Source: Cyprinodon diabolis
Lineage: Eukaryota > Chordata > Actinopteri > Cyprinodontiformes > Cyprinodontidae
NCBI GenBank assembly: GCA_030533445.1
Contig: CM060065.1
Coordinates: forward strand, 496,001-560,000
Direction of reading: 5' to 3'
DNA: 64,000 nt
The position numbers and the translations under genes were made by a program. The notes beneath the pieces were generated by a model that saw nothing but the letters and a program-made list of their open reading frames with translations, had not been told where the DNA came from and ran no database searches. This document shows positions 1-12,590 of the stretch, piece after piece; within the stretch, counting starts at the first letter, position 1; every line of letters begins with the position of its first letter.

Positions 1-2270
1 ATCAGACAGCTGATCCAGACGCTGCTGCCTGCATCCTCACTAGAACTAAAGAAAGTAGATCAGACAGATGCAGCTCATCCAGATGCTGCTGTCTGCATCC
101 TCACTAGAACTATAGAAAGTAGATCAGACAGCTGTTCCAGACGCTGCCGCCTGCGTCCTCACTAGAACTATAGAAAGAAGATCAGACATCTGATCCAGAC
201 GCTGCTGCCTGCATCCTCACTAGAACTAAAGAAAGTAGATCAGACAGCTGCAGCTGATCCAGATGCTGCTGTCTGCATCCTCACTAGAACTATAGAAAGT
301 AGATCAGACAGCTGATCCAGACGCTGCTGTTTGCGTCCTCACTAGAACTAGTGAAAGTAGATCAGACAGCTGCAGCTCATCCAGATGCTGCTGCCTGCGT
401 CCTCACTAGAACTATTGAAAGTAGATCAGACATCTGATCCAGACGCTGCTGCCTGCATCCTCACTAGAACTAAAGAAAGTAGATCAGACAGCTGCAGCTG
501 ATCCAGATGCTGCTGTCTGCATCCTCACTAGAACTATAGAAAGTAGATCAGACAGCTGATCCAGACGCTGCTGCCTACGTCCTCACTAGAACTATAGAAA
601 GTAGATCAGACAGCTGATCCAGACGCTGCTGCCTGCGTCCTCACTAGAACTATAGAAAGTAGATCAGACAGCTGATCCAGACGCTACTCCCTGCGTCCTC
701 ACTAGAACTATAGAAAGTAGATCAGACAGCTGCTGTTGATCCAGATGCTGCTGCCTGCGTCCTCACTAGAACTATAGAAAGTAGATCAGACAGCTGCAGC
801 TCATCCAGATGCGTCTGCCCACGTCCTCACTAGAACTATAGAAAGTAGAGCAGATAGCTGATCCAGATGCTGCTGCCTGCGCCCTCTCTAGAACTATAGG
901 AAGTAGATCAGAAAACTGATCCAGACGCTACTGCCTGCGTCCTCACTAGAACTATAGAAAGTAGATCAGACAGCTGCTGCTGATCCAGATGCTGCTGTCT
1001 GCGTCCTCACTAGAACTATAGAAAGTAGATCAGACATCTGATCCAGACACTGCTGCCTGCGTCCTCACTAGAACTATTGAAAGTAGATCAGACAGCTGAT
1101 CCAGATGCTGCTGCCTGCGTCCTCACTAGAACTATAGAAAGTAGATCAGACAGCTGATCTAGATGCTGCTGTCTGCGTCCTCACTAGAACTATAGAAAGT
1201 AGATCAGACATCTGATCCAGACGCTGCTGCCTGCATCCTCACTAGAACTAAAGAAAGTAGATCAGACAGCTGCAGCTGATCCAGATGCTGCTGTCTGCAT
1301 TCTCACTAGAACTATAGAAAGTAGAGCAGACAGCTCATCCAGATGCTGCTGCCTGCGTCCTCACTAGAATTATTGAAAGTAGATCAGACATCTGATCCAG
1401 ACGCTGCTGCCTGCGTCCTCACTAGAACTATTGAAAGTAGATCAGACAGCTGATCCAGATGCTGCTGCCTGCGTCCTCACTAGAACTATAGAAAGTAGAT
1501 CAGACAGCTGATCTAGATGCTGCTGTCTGCGTCCTCACTAGAACTATAGAAAGTAGATCAGACATCTGATCCAGACGCTGCTGCCTGCATCCTCATTAGA
1601 ACTAAAGAAAGTAGATCAGACAGCTGCAGCTGATCCAGATGCTGCTGTCTGCATTCTAACTAGAACTATAGAAAGTAGATCAGACAGCTGATCCAGACGC
1701 TGCTGCCTGCATCCTCACTAGAACTATAGAAAGTAGATCAGACAGCTGATCCAGACGCTGCTGCCTGCGTCCTCACTGGAACTATAGAAAGTAGATCAGA
1801 CAGCTGATCCAGACGCTGCTGCCTGCGTCCTCACTAGAACTATAGAAAGTTGATCAGACAGCTGATCCAGACGCTACTCCCTGCGTCCTCACTAGAACTA
1901 TAGAAAGTAGATCAGACAGCTGCTGATGATCCAGATGCTGCTGCCTGCATCCTCACTAGAACTATAGAAAGTAGATCAGAAAACTGATCCAGACGCTACT
2001 GCCTGCGTCCTCACTAGAACTATAGAAAGTAGATCAGATAGCTGCTGCTGATCCAGATGCTGCTGTGTGCGTCCTCACTAGAACTATAGAAAGTAGATCA
2101 GACAGCTGATCCAGATGCTGCTGCCTGCGTCCTCACTAGAACTATAGAAAGTAGATCAGACAGCTGATCCAGATGCTGCTGCCTGCGCCCTCACTAGAGA
2201 TATAGGAAGTAGATAAGACAGCTTATCCAGATGCTGCTGCCTGCGCCCTCACTAGAACTATTGACAGTAG
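1..2270. repeat. Diverged copy of the 17.2-18.5 kb satellite segment
   Basis: Rare variants appear here in the same order as at 17,226-18,490: GACAGATGCAGCTC (from 64), GCTGTTTGCG (about 326), GCCTACGTCC (about 573), CGCTACTCC (about 683) and CTGCTGTTGATCC (about 729). The offset is 17,225 as far as about 780. After about 1,730 (CACTGGAAC at 1,774, AGTTGATCAG near 1,848) it is 16,273, and near 2,037 it is 16,395. This segment therefore carries about 952 bp that the other copy lacks, and lacks 122 bp (58+64) that the other has. It looks like an older relative of the start of the 20.7-kb block, separated by later rearrangement. Coordinates are good to about one monomer. Confidence 0.8.
1021..1728. 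repeat. 354-bp six-monomer module, two tandem copies
   Basis: Copies lie at 1,021-1,374 and 1,375-1,728. The period 354 equals five 58-bp monomers plus one 64-bp monomer. Both copies contain, in order, GACATCTGATCC (1,033 and 1,387), a GATCTAGATG monomer, a second GACATCTG (1,207 and 1,561), and the otherwise rare GCATTCT variant (1,297 and 1,651). The last monomer differs between copies (CTCATCC against CTGATCC), so the duplication is not recent. This extra module accounts for part of the 952-bp length difference from the related segment at 17-18 kb. Confidence 0.8.
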
Positions 2271-2430
2271 ATCAGACAGCTGCAGCTGATCCAGATTCTG
2301 CTGTCTGCATCCTCACTAGAATATAGAAAGTAGATAAGACAGCTGATCCAGACGCTGCTGTCTGCGTCCTCACTAGAACTATTGAAAGTAGATCAGACAG
2401 CTGCACCTGATCCAGATGCTGCTGCCCACG
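2270..2430. repeat. Satellite monomers not assigned to a block
   Basis: Ordinary 58- and 64-bp monomers join the first relic segment to the 2,430-3,270 block. They include GATTCTGCTG and AGAATATAG variants, the latter short by one base. I found no larger-scale partner elsewhere in the window and no gene. Confidence 0.6.
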
Positions 2431-3275
2431 CCCTCACTAGAGATATAGGAAGTAGATCAGACAGCTGATCCAGATGCTGCTGCCTGCGCCCTCACTAGAA
2501 CTATATGAAGTAGATCAGAAAACTGATCCAGATGCTGCTGCCTGCGCCCTCACTAGAACTATTGAAAGTAGATCAGACAGCTGCAGCTGATCCGGATGCT
2601 GCTGTCTGCCTCCTCTCTAGAACTATAGAAAGTAGATCAGACAGCTGATCCAGATGCTGCTGCCTGCATCCTCACTAGAACTATACAAAGTAGATCAGAC
2701 AGCTGATCCAGACGCTGCTGCCTGCATCCTCACTAGAACTATAGAAAGTAGATTAGACAGCTTATCCAGATGCTGCTGCCTGCGTCCTCACTAGAACTAT
2801 ACAAAGTAGATCAGACAGCTGATCTAGACCCTGCTGTCTGCGTCCTCACTAGAACTATAGAAAGTAGATCAGACAGCTGATCCAGACGCTGCTGGCCTGC
2901 GTCCTCACTAGAACTATAGTAAGTAGATCAGACAGCTGATCCAGATGCTGCTGCCTGCGTCCTCACTAGAACTTTAGAAAGTAGATCAGACAGCTGATCC
3001 AGACGCTGCTGTCTGCGTCCTCACTAGAACTATAGAAAGTAGATCAGACAGCTGATCCAGACGCTGCCGCCTGCGTCCTCAGTAGAACTATAGAAAGAAG
3101 ATCAGACATCTGATCTAGACGCTGCTGCCTGCATACTCACTAGAACTAAAGAAAGTAGATCAGACAGCTGCAGCTGATCCTGACACTGCTGCCTGCATCC
3201 TCACAAGAACTATAGAAAGTAGATCAGACAGCTGATCCAGACGCTGCTGCCTGCGTCCTCACTAGAACTATAGAA
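2430..3275. repeat. 0.84-kb satellite segment duplicated at 12,590-13,430
   Basis: This segment matches 12,590-13,430 at an offset of 10,156, then 10,155 after one extra G in GCTGGCCTGCG near 2,890. Shared rare markers are GATCCGGATGCTG (2,588 and about 12,744), a CTTATC/CTTATG monomer (2,761 and 12,917), AGAACTTTAGAAAG (2,969), GCATACTCAC (about 3,132) and GATCCTGACACTG (about 3,177). Point differences such as GCGTCATCAC at 12.9 kb show divergence since duplication. A dispersed duplicate 10 kb away within one array suggests unequal exchange followed by expansion of the material between. Confidence 0.8.
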
Positions 3276-3279
3276 AGTA

Positions 3280-3345
3280 GATCACAAAGCTGATCTAGAC
3301 TTTCCTGCCTGCAACTTCACTAGAACTATAGAAATTAGATCAGAC
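3280..3345. repeat. Highly divergent monomer, shared with 63,360-63,425
   Basis: This monomer reads GATCACAAAGCTGATC, then a TTCCTGCCTGCAACTTCAC core in place of the usual CTGCTGCCTG and CGTCCTCAC, and ends in AAATTAGATCAG. The only other monomer with this core that I see is at about 63,360-63,425, next to the right edge, with one visible difference (GACTTTCC against GACCTTCC). Its neighbours on both sides are also similar at the two sites, so a segment of several monomers is shared. Confidence 0.8.
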
Positions 3346-3469
3346 AGCTGATCCAGACGCTGCTGCCTGCGTCCTCACTAGAACTATAGAAAGTAGATCA
3401 GACAGCTGATCCAGACACTGCTGCCTGCGTCCTCACTAGAACTATAGAAAGTAGATCAGACAGCCGTAG

Positions 3470-6400
3470 CTGATCCAGACATTGCTGCCTGTGTCCTCGC
3501 TAGAACTATAGAAAGTAGATCAGACAGCTGATTCAGACACTGCTGCCTGCTTCCTCACTAGAACTATGGAAAGTAGATCAGACAGCTGATCCAGACGCTG
3601 CTGCCTGTGTCCTCACTAGAACTATAGAATGTAGATCAGACAGCTGATCCAGACGCTGCTGCCTGCTTCCTCACTAGAACTATAGAAAGTGGATCAGACA
3701 GCTGCAGCTCATCCAGATGCTGCCGCCCACGTCCTCACTAGAACTATAGAAAGTAGATCAGACAGCTGCACCTGATCCAGATGCTGCTGCCCACGTCCTT
3801 ACTAGAACTATAGAAAGTAGATCAGACAGCTGATCCAGATGCTGCTACCTGCGTCCTCACTAGAACTATAGAAAGTAGATCAGACAACTGATCCAGATGT
3901 TGCTGCCTGCGCCCTCACTAGAACTATAGGAAGTAGATCAGACAACTGATCCAGATGCTGCTGCCTGCGCCCTCACTAGAACTATAGGAAGTAGATCAGA
4001 AAACTGATCCAGATGCTGCGGCCGGCGCCCTCACTAGAACTAATGAAAGTAGATCAGACAGCTGCAGCTGATCCAGATGCTGCTGTCTGCATCCTCACTA
4101 GAACTATAGAAAGTAGATCAGACAGATGATCCAGACGCTGCTGTCTGCGTCCTCACTAGAACTATTGAAAGTAGATCAGACAGCTGCAGCTCATCCAGAT
4201 GCTGCTGCCTGCGTCCTCACTAGAACTATTGAAAGTAGATCAGACATCTGATCCAAACGCTGCTGCCTGCATCCTCACTAGAACTAAAGAAAGTAGATTA
4301 GACAGCTGATTCAGACACTGCTGCTTGCGTCCTCACTAGAACTATGGAAAGTAGATCTGACAGCTGATCCAGACGCTGCTGCATGTGTCCTCACTAGAAC
4401 TATAGAAAGTAGATCAGACAGCTGATCCAGACGCTGCTGCCTGCATCCTCACTAGAACTATAGAAAGTGGATCAGACAGCTGCAGCTCATCCAGATGCTG
4501 CCGCCCACGTCCTCACTAGAACTATAGAAAGTAGATCAGACAACTGATCCAGATGCTGCTGCCTGCGCCCTCACTAGAACTATAGGAAGTAGATCAGACA
4601 ACTGATCCAGAAGCTGCTGCCTGCGCCCTCACTAGAACTATAGGAAGTAGATCAGAAAACTGATCCAGATGCTGCGGCCTGCGCCCTCACTAGAACTATT
4701 GAAAGTAGATCAGACAGCTGCAGCTGATCCAGATGCTGCTGTCTGCATCCTCACTAGAACTATAGAAAGTAGATAAGACAACTGATCCAGACGCTGCTGC
4801 CTGCATCCTCACTAGAACTATAGAAAGTGGATCAGACAGCTGCAGCTCATCCAGATGCTGCCGCCCACGTCCTCACTAGAACTATAGAAAGTAGATCAGA
4901 CAGCTGATCCAGATGCTGCTGTCTGTGTCCTCACTAGAACAATTGAAAGTAGATCAGACAGCTGCACCTGATCCAGATGCTGCTGCCTGCGTCCTCACTA
5001 GAACTATAGAAAGTAGATCAGACAACTGATCCAGATGCTGCTGCCTGCGCCCTCACTAGAACTATAGGAAGTAGATCAGACAACTGATCCAGATGCTGCT
5101 GCCTGCGCCCTCACTAGAACTATAGGAAGTAGATCAGAAAACTGATCCAGATGCTGCGGCCTGCGCCCTCACTAGAACTATTGAAAGTAGATCAGACAGC
5201 TGCAGCTGATCCAGATGCTGCTGTCTGCATCCTCACTAGAACTATAGAAAGTAGATCAGACAGATGATCCAGACGCTGCTGTCTGCGTCCTCACTAGAAC
5301 TATTGAAAGTAGATCAGACAGCTGCAGCTCATCCAGATGCTGCTGCCTGAGTCCTCACTAGAACTATTGAAAGTAGATCAGACATCTGATCCAGACGCTG
5401 CTGCCTGCATCCTCACTAGAACTAAAGAAAGTAGATTAGACAGCTGATTCAGACACTGCTGCCTGCGTCCTCACTAGAACTATGGAAAGTAGATCAGACA
5501 GCTGATCCAGACGCTGCTGCCTGTGTCCTCACTAGAACTATAGAAAGTAGATCAGACAGCTGATCCAGACGCTGCTGCCTGCATCCTCACTAGAACTATA
5601 GAAAGTGGATCGGACAGCTGCAGCTCATCCAGATGCTGCCGCCCACGTCCTCACTAGAACTATAGAAAGTAGATCAGACAGCTGATCCAGACGCTGCTGT
5701 CTGTGTCCTCACTAGAACGATTGAAAGTAGATCAGACAGCTGCACCTGATCCAGATGCTGCTGCCCACGTCCTTACTAGAACTATAGAAAGTAGATCAGA
5801 CAGCTGATCCAGATGCTGCTGCCTGCGTCCTCACTAGAACTATAGAAAGTAGATCAGACAACTGATCCAGATGCTGCTGCCTGCGCCCTCACTAGAACTA
5901 TAGGAAGTAGATCAGAAAACTGATCCAGATGCTGCGGCCTGCGCCCTCACTAGAACTATTGAAAGTAGATCAGACAGCTGCAGCTCATCCAGATGCTGCT
6001 GCCTGCGTCCTCACTAGAACTATTGAAAGTAGATCAGACATCTGATCCAGACGCTGCTGCCTGCATCCTCACTAGAACTAAAGAAAGTAGATTAGACAGC
6101 TGATCCAGATGCTGCTGTCTGCGTCCTCACTAGAACTATAGAAAGTAGATCAGACATTTGATCCAGACGCTGCTGCCTGCATCCTCACTAGAACTATAGA
6201 AATTAGATCAGACAGCTGATCCAGACACTGCTGTCTGGTTCCTCACTAGAACTATATAAAGTAGATCAGACAGCTGATCCAGACGCTGCTGCCTGCATCC
6301 TCACTAGAACTATAGAAAGTAGATCAGACAAGTGATCCAGACGCTGCTGCCTGCGTCCTCACTAGAACTATAGAAAGTAGATCAGACAGCTGATCCAGAC

Positions 6401-7980
6401 GCTGCTACCTGTGTCCTCACTAGAACTAAAGAAAGTAGATCAGACAGCTGATCCAGACGCTACTGCCTGCGTCCTCACTAGAACTATAGAAAGTAGATCA
6501 GACAGCTGCTGCTGATCCAGATGCTGCTGCCTGCGTCCTCACTAGAAATATAGAAAATAGATCAGACAGCTGATCCAGATGCTGCTGCCTGCGTCCTCAC
6601 TAGAACTACAGAAAGTAGATCAGACAACTGATCCAGATGCTGCTGCCTGCGCCCTCACTAGAACTATAGGAAGTAGATCAGAGAACTGATCCAGATGCTG
6701 CTGCCTGCGCGCTCACTAGAACTATTGAAAGTAGATCAGACAGCTGATCCAGATGCTGCTGCCTGCGTCCTTACTAGAACTCTACAAAGTAGATCAGGCA
6801 GCTGATCCAGACGCTGCTGTCTGCGTCCTCACTAGAACTATAGAAAGTAGATCAGACAGTTGATCCAGACGCTGCCGCCTGCGTCCTCACTAGAACTATA
6901 GTAAGTAGATCAGACAGCTGATCCAAATGCTGCTGCCTGCATCCTCACTAGAAATAAAGTAAATCAGACATCTGATCCAGACGCTGCTGCCTGCATCCTC
7001 ATTAGAACTAAAGAAAGTAGATAAGACACCTGATCCAGATGTTGCTGCCCATGTCCTCACGAGAACTATAGAAAGTAGATCAGACATCTGATACAGACGC
7101 TGCTGCCTGCATCCTCACTAGAACTATAGAAAGTAGATCAGACAGCTGCAGCTCATCCAGATGCTGCTGCCTGCGTCCTCACTAGAACTATAGAAAGTAG
7201 ATCAGACAGCTGCACCTGATCTAGATGCTGCTGCCCACGTCTTCACTAGAACTATAGAAAGTAGATCAGACAGCTGCAGCTCATCCAGATGCTGCTGCCT
7301 GCGTCCTAACTAGAACTATACAAAGTAGATCAGACAGCTGATCCAGACGCTGCTGCCTGCATCCTCACTAGAACTATAGAAAGTATATTAGACAGCTGAT
7401 CCAGATGTTGTTGCCTGCGTCCTCACTAAAACTATAGAAAGTAGATCAGACAGCTGATCCAGAGGCTGCTGTCTGCGTCCTCACTAGAACTATAGAAAGT
7501 AGATCAGACAGCTGATCCAGACGCTGCTGCCTGCGTCCTCACTAGAACTATAGAAAATAGATTAGACAGCTGATCCAGATGCTGCTGTCTGCGTCCCAAC
7601 TAGAACTATAGAAAGTAGATCAGACAGTTGATCCAGATGCTGCTGCCTGCATCCTCACTAGAACTATAGAAATTAGATCAGAGAACTGATCCAGACACTG
7701 CTGTCTGGTTCCTCACTAGAACTATAGAAAGTAGATCAGACAGCTGATCCAGACGCTGCTGCCTGCATCCTCACTAGAACTATTGAAAGTAGATCAGACA
7801 GCTGATCCAGACGCTGCTGCCTGCGTCCTCACTAGAACTATAGAAAGTAGATCAGACAGCTGATCCACACGCTGCTGTCTGCGTCCTCACTAGAACTATA
7901 GAAAGTAGATCAGACAGCTGATCCAGACGCTGCTGCCTGCGTCCTCACTAGAACTATAGAAAGTAGATCAGACAGCTGCA
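3470..7980. repeat. ~4.5-kb satellite block, copy 1
   Basis: This is the first of two adjacent related blocks. Each starts at a rare ACATTGCTGCCTGTGTCCTCGC-type monomer; the ATTGCTGCC tag lies at 3,481, 7,993 and 11,795. Matched markers include TGCCGCCCACG (3,721/8,175; 4,499/8,953; 4,859/9,313; offset 4,454), GCGGCCGGCG (about 4,018/8,472), GCCTGAGTCC (5,345/9,973; offset 4,628), GACATTTGATCC (6,143/10,173; offset 4,030) and CTGTCTGGTTCC (6,231/10,261 and 7,701/11,503; offset 3,802). The changing offset shows that whole monomers were gained and lost in blocks after duplication. Boundaries are good to about 60 bp. Confidence 0.8.
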
Positions 7981-10900
7981 GCTTATCCAGACATTGCTGC
8001 CTGTGTCCTCGCTAGAACTATAGAAAGTAGATCAGAAAGCTGATTCAGACGCTGCTGCCTGCGTCCTCACTAGAACTATAGAAAGTAGATCAGACAGCTG
8101 ATCCAGACGCTGCTGCCTGTGTCCTCACTTGAACTATAGAAAGTAGATCAGACAGCTGCAGCTCATCCAGATGCTGCCGCCCACGTCCTCACTAGAACTA
8201 TAGAAAGAAGATCAGACAGCTGCACCTGATCCAGATGCTGCTGCCCACGTCCTTACTAGAACTATAGAAAGTAGATCAGACAGCTGATCCAGATGCTGCT
8301 GCCTGCGTCCTCACTAGAACTATAGAAAGTAGATAAGACAACTGATCCAGATGCTGCTGCCTGCGCCCTCACTAGAACTATAGGAAGTAGATCAGACAAC
8401 TGATCCAAATGCTGCTGCCTGCGCCCTCACTAGAACTATAGGAAGTAGATCATAAAACTGATCCAGATGTTGCGGCCGGCGCCCTCACTAGAACTATTGA
8501 AAGTAGATCAGACAGCTGCAGCTGATCCAGATGCTGCTGTCTGCATCCTCACTAGAACTATAGAAAGTAGATCAGACAGATGATCCAGACGCTGCTGTCT
8601 GCGTCCTCACTAGAACTATTGAAAGTAGATCAGACACCTGCAGCTCATCCAGATGCTGCTGCCTGCGTCCTCACTAGAACTATTGAAAGTAGATCAGACA
8701 TCTGATCCAGACGCTGCTGCCTGCATCCTCACTTGAACTAAAGAAAGTAGATTAGACAGCTGATTCAGACACTGCTGCCTGCGTCCTCACTAGAACTATG
8801 GAAAGTAGATCTGACAGCTGATCCAGACGCTGCTGCCTGTGTCCTCACTAGAACTATAGAAAGTAGATCAGACAGCTGATCCAGACGCTGCTGCCTGCAT
8901 CCTCACTAGAACTATAGAAAGTGGATCAGACAGCTGCAGCTCATCCAGATGCTGCCGCCCACGTCCTCACTAGAACTATAGAAAGTAGATCAGACAACTG
9001 ATCCAGATGCTGCTGCCTGCGCCCTCACTAGAACTATAGGAAGTAGATCAGACAACTGATCCAGATGCTGCTGCCTGCGCCCTCACTAGAACTATAGGAA
9101 GTAGATCAGAAAACTGATCCAGATGCTGCGGCCTGCGCCCTCACTAGAACTATTGAAAGTAGATCAGACAGCTGCAGCTGATCCAGATGCTGCTGTCTGC
9201 ATCCTCACTAGAACTATAGAAAGTAGATCAGACAGCTGATCCAGACGCTGCTGCCTGCATCCTCACTAGAACTATAGAAAGTGGATCAGACAGCTGCAGC
9301 TCATCCAGATGCTGCCGCCCACGTCCTCACTAGAACTATTGAAAGTAGATCAGACATCTGATCCAGACGCTGCTGCCTGCATCCTCACTAGAACTAAAGA
9401 AAGTAGATTAGACAGCTGATTCAGACACTGCTGCCTGCGTCCTCACTAGAACTATGGAAAGTAGATCTGACAGCTGATCCAGACGCTGCTGCCTGTGTCC
9501 TCACTAGAACTATAGAAAGTAGATCAGACAGCTGATCCAGACGCTGCTGCCTGCATCCTCACTAGAACTATAGAAAGTGGATCAGACAGCTGCAGCTCAT
9601 CCAGATGCTGCCGCCCACGTCCTCACTAGAACTATAGAAAGTAGATCAGACAACTGATCCAGATGCTGCTGCCTGCGCCCTCACTAGAACTATAGGAAGT
9701 AGATCAGACAACTGATCCAGATGCTGCTGCCTGCGCCCTCACTAGAACTATAGGAAGTAGATCAGAAAACTGATCCAGATGCTGCGGCCTGCGCCCTCAC
9801 TAGAACTATTGAAAGTAGATCAGACAGCTGCAGCTGATCCAGATGCTGCTGTCTGCATCCTCACTAGAACTATAGAAAGTAGATCAGACAGATGATCCAG
9901 ACGCTGCTGTCTGCGTCCTCACTAGAACTATTGAAAGTAGATCAGACAGCTGCAGCTCATCCAGATGCTGCTGCCTGAGTCCTCACTAGAACTATTGAAA
10001 GTAGATCAGACATCTGATCCAGACGCTGCTGCCTGCATCCTCACTAGAACTAAAGAAAGTAGATTAGACAGCTGATTCAGACACTGCTGCCTGCGTCCTC
10101 ACTAGAACTATGGAAAGTAGATCTGACAGCTGATCAAGACGCTGCTGCCTGTGTCCTCACTAGAACTATAGAAAGTAGATCAGACATTTGATCCAGACGC
10201 TGCTGCCTGCATCCTCACTAGAACTATAGAAATTAGATCAGACAGCTGATCCAGACACTGCTGTCTGGTTCCTCACTAGAACTATTTAAAGTAGATCAGA
10301 CAGCTGATCCAGACGCTGCTGCCTGCATCCTCACTAGAACTATAGAAAGTAGATCAGACAGCTGATCCAGACGCTGCTGCCTGCGTCCTCACTAGAACTA
10401 TAGAAAGTAGATCAGACAGCTGATCCAGACGCTGCTACCTGTGTCCTCACTAGAACTAAAGAAAGTAGATCAGACAGCTGATCCAGACGCTACTGCCTGC
10501 GTCCTCACTAGAACTATAGAAAGTAGATCAGACAGCTGCTGCTGATCCAGATGCTGCTGCCTGCTTCCTCACTAGAAATATAGAAAATAGATCAGACAGC
10601 TGATCCAGACGCTGCTGTCTGCGTCCTCACTAGAACTATAGAAAGTAGATCAGACAGTTGATCCAGACGCTGCCGCCTGCGTCCTCACTAGAACTATAGT
10701 AAGTAGATCAGACAGCTGATCCAAATGCTGCTGCCTGCATCCTCACTAGAAATAAAGAAAGTAAATCAGACATCTGATCCAGACGCTGCTGCCTGCATCC
10801 TCATTAGAACTAAAGAAAGTAGAAAAGACACCTGATCCAGATGCTGCTGCCCATGTTCTCACGAGAACTATAGAAAGTAGATCAGACATCTGATACAGAC

Positions 10901-11785
10901 GCTGCTGCCTGCATCCTCAATAGAACTATAGAAAGTAGATCAGACAGCTGCAGCTCATCCAGATGCTGCTGCCTGCGTCCTCACTAGAACTATAGAAAGT
11001 AGATCAGACAGCTGCACCTGATCTAGATGCTGCTGCCCACGTCTTCACTAGAACTATAGAAAGTAGATCAGACAGCTGCAGCTCATCCAGATGCTGCTGC
11101 CTGCGTCCTAACTAGAACTATACAAAGTAGATCAGACAGCTGATCCAGACGCTGCTGCCTGCATCCTCACTAGAACTATAGAAAGTATATTAGACAGCTG
11201 ATCCAGATGTTGTTGCCTGCGTCCTCACTAAAACTATAGAAAGTAGATCAGACAGCTGATCCAGACGCTGCTGTCTGCGTCCTCACTAGAACTATAGAAA
11301 GTAGATCAGACAGCTGATCCAGACGCTGCTGCCTGCGTCCTCACTAGAACTATATAAAATAGATTAGACAGCTGATCCAGATGCTGCTGTCTGCGTCCTC
11401 ACTAGAACTATAGAAAGTAGATCAGACAGTTGATCCAGATGCTGCTGCCTGCATCCTCACTAGAACTATAGAAATTAGATCAGAGAACTGATCCAGACAC
11501 TGCTGTCTGGTTCCTCACTAGAACTATAGAAAGTAGATCAGACAGCTGATCCAGACGCTGCTGCCTGCATCCTCACTAGAACTATTGAAAGTAGATCAGA
11601 CAGGTGATCCAGACGCTGCTGCCTGCGTCCTCACTAGAACTATAGAAAGTAGATCAGACAGCTGATCCACACGCTGCTGTCTGCGTCCTCACTAGAACTA
11701 TAGAAAGTAGATCAGACAGCTGATCCAGACGCTACTGCCTGCGTCCTCACTAGAACTATAGAAAGTAGATCAGACAGCTGCAGCT
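7981..11785. repeat. ~4.5-kb satellite block, copy 2 (contracted to 3.8 kb)
   Basis: This is the partner of 3,470-7,980 in the same marker order, shortened mainly by loss of about 600 bp around 10.1 kb and 228 bp near 10.6 kb, and lengthened by 174 bp (three monomers) near 9.35 kb. Small differences distinguish the copies, for example GTAAATCAG with AGAAATAAAG at 10.75 kb against a 4-bp shorter form at 6.95 kb. The first monomers of a third repeat (11,785-11,950) follow before the pattern breaks off. Confidence 0.78.
8690..9890. repeat. 656-bp module, tandem pair nested in copy 2
   Basis: The period is 656 bp. GATTCAGACACTGC occurs at 8,762, 9,418 and 10,074, TGCCGCCCACG at 8,953 and 9,609, and TGCGGCCTGCG at 9,127 and 9,783. 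The first copy spans about 8,690-9,345 and the second about 9,346-9,890. The TGCCGCCCACG monomer at 9,313 marks the junction, where it runs straight into GACATCTGATCC. The corresponding stretch of the upstream block has only the single-copy arrangement around 4.2-4.9 kb. Confidence 0.75.
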
Positions 11786-11949
11786 TATCCAGACATTGCT
11801 GCCTGTGTCCTCGCTAGAACTATAGAAAGTAGATCAGAAAGCTGATTCAGACGCTGCTGCCTGCGTCCTCACTAGAACTATAGAAAGTAGATCAGACAGC
11901 TGATTCAGACGCTGCTGCCTGTGTCCTCACTTGAACTATAGAAAGTAGA

Positions 11950-12590
11950 TCAGACAGCTGATCCAGACGCTGCTGCCTGCGTCCTCACTAGAACTATAGA
12001 AAGTAGATCAGACGGCTGCAGCTCATCCAGATGCTGCTGCCCACGTCCTCACTAGAACTATAGAAAGTAGATCAGACAGCTGATCCAGACGCTGCTGTCT
12101 GCGTCCTCACTAGAACTATTGAAAGTAGATCAAACAGCTGCACCTGATCCAGATGCTGCTGCCCACGTCCTCACTAGAACTATAGAAAGTAGATCAGACA
12201 GCTGATCCAGACGCTACTGCCTGCGTCCTCACTAGAACTATAGAAAGTAGATCAGACAGCTGCTGCTGATCCAGATGCTTCTGCCTGCGTCCTCACTAGA
12301 ACTATAGAAAGTAGATCAGACAGCTGTAGCTCATCCAGATGCGTCTGCCCACGTCCTCACTAGAACTATAGAAAGTAGAGCAGACAGCTGATCCAGATGC
12401 TGCTGCCTGCGCCCTCACTAGAACTATAGGAAGTAGGTCAGAAAACTGATCCAGACGCTACTGCCTGCGTCCTCACTAGAACTATAGAAAGTAAATCAGA
12501 CAGCTGATCCAGATGCTGCTGCCTGCGTCCTCACTAGAACTATAGAAAGTAGATCAGACAACTGATCCAGATGCTGCTGCCTGCGCCCTC
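11950..12590. repeat. Satellite monomers bridging two blocks
   Basis: Eleven or so 58/64-bp monomers lie between the 4.5-kb pair and the copy of the 2.4-3.3 kb segment. They include GATGCGTCTGCCCACG monomers preceded by CTGTAGCTCATCC, and a GTAGGTCAG variant at about 12,433. The order resembles parts of 0.6-1.0 kb and 18.2-18.4 kb, but I could not place a clean duplication boundary. No gene is visible. Confidence 0.6.

Noticed and set aside
6255..6275. TATA-box-like ACTATATAAAG near 6,262
   Set aside because: It is a one-base variant of the ordinary ACTATAGAAAG part of the monomer, with no gene downstream.
6896..7087. 63-residue open frame on the minus strand with repeated SSEDAGSS-like segments
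   Set aside because: It is satellite read across monomers. A 4-bp deletion near 6,950 makes one monomer 54 bp and keeps the frame open by chance. The related copy near 10.75 kb lacks the deletion, and no comparable open frame was found there.
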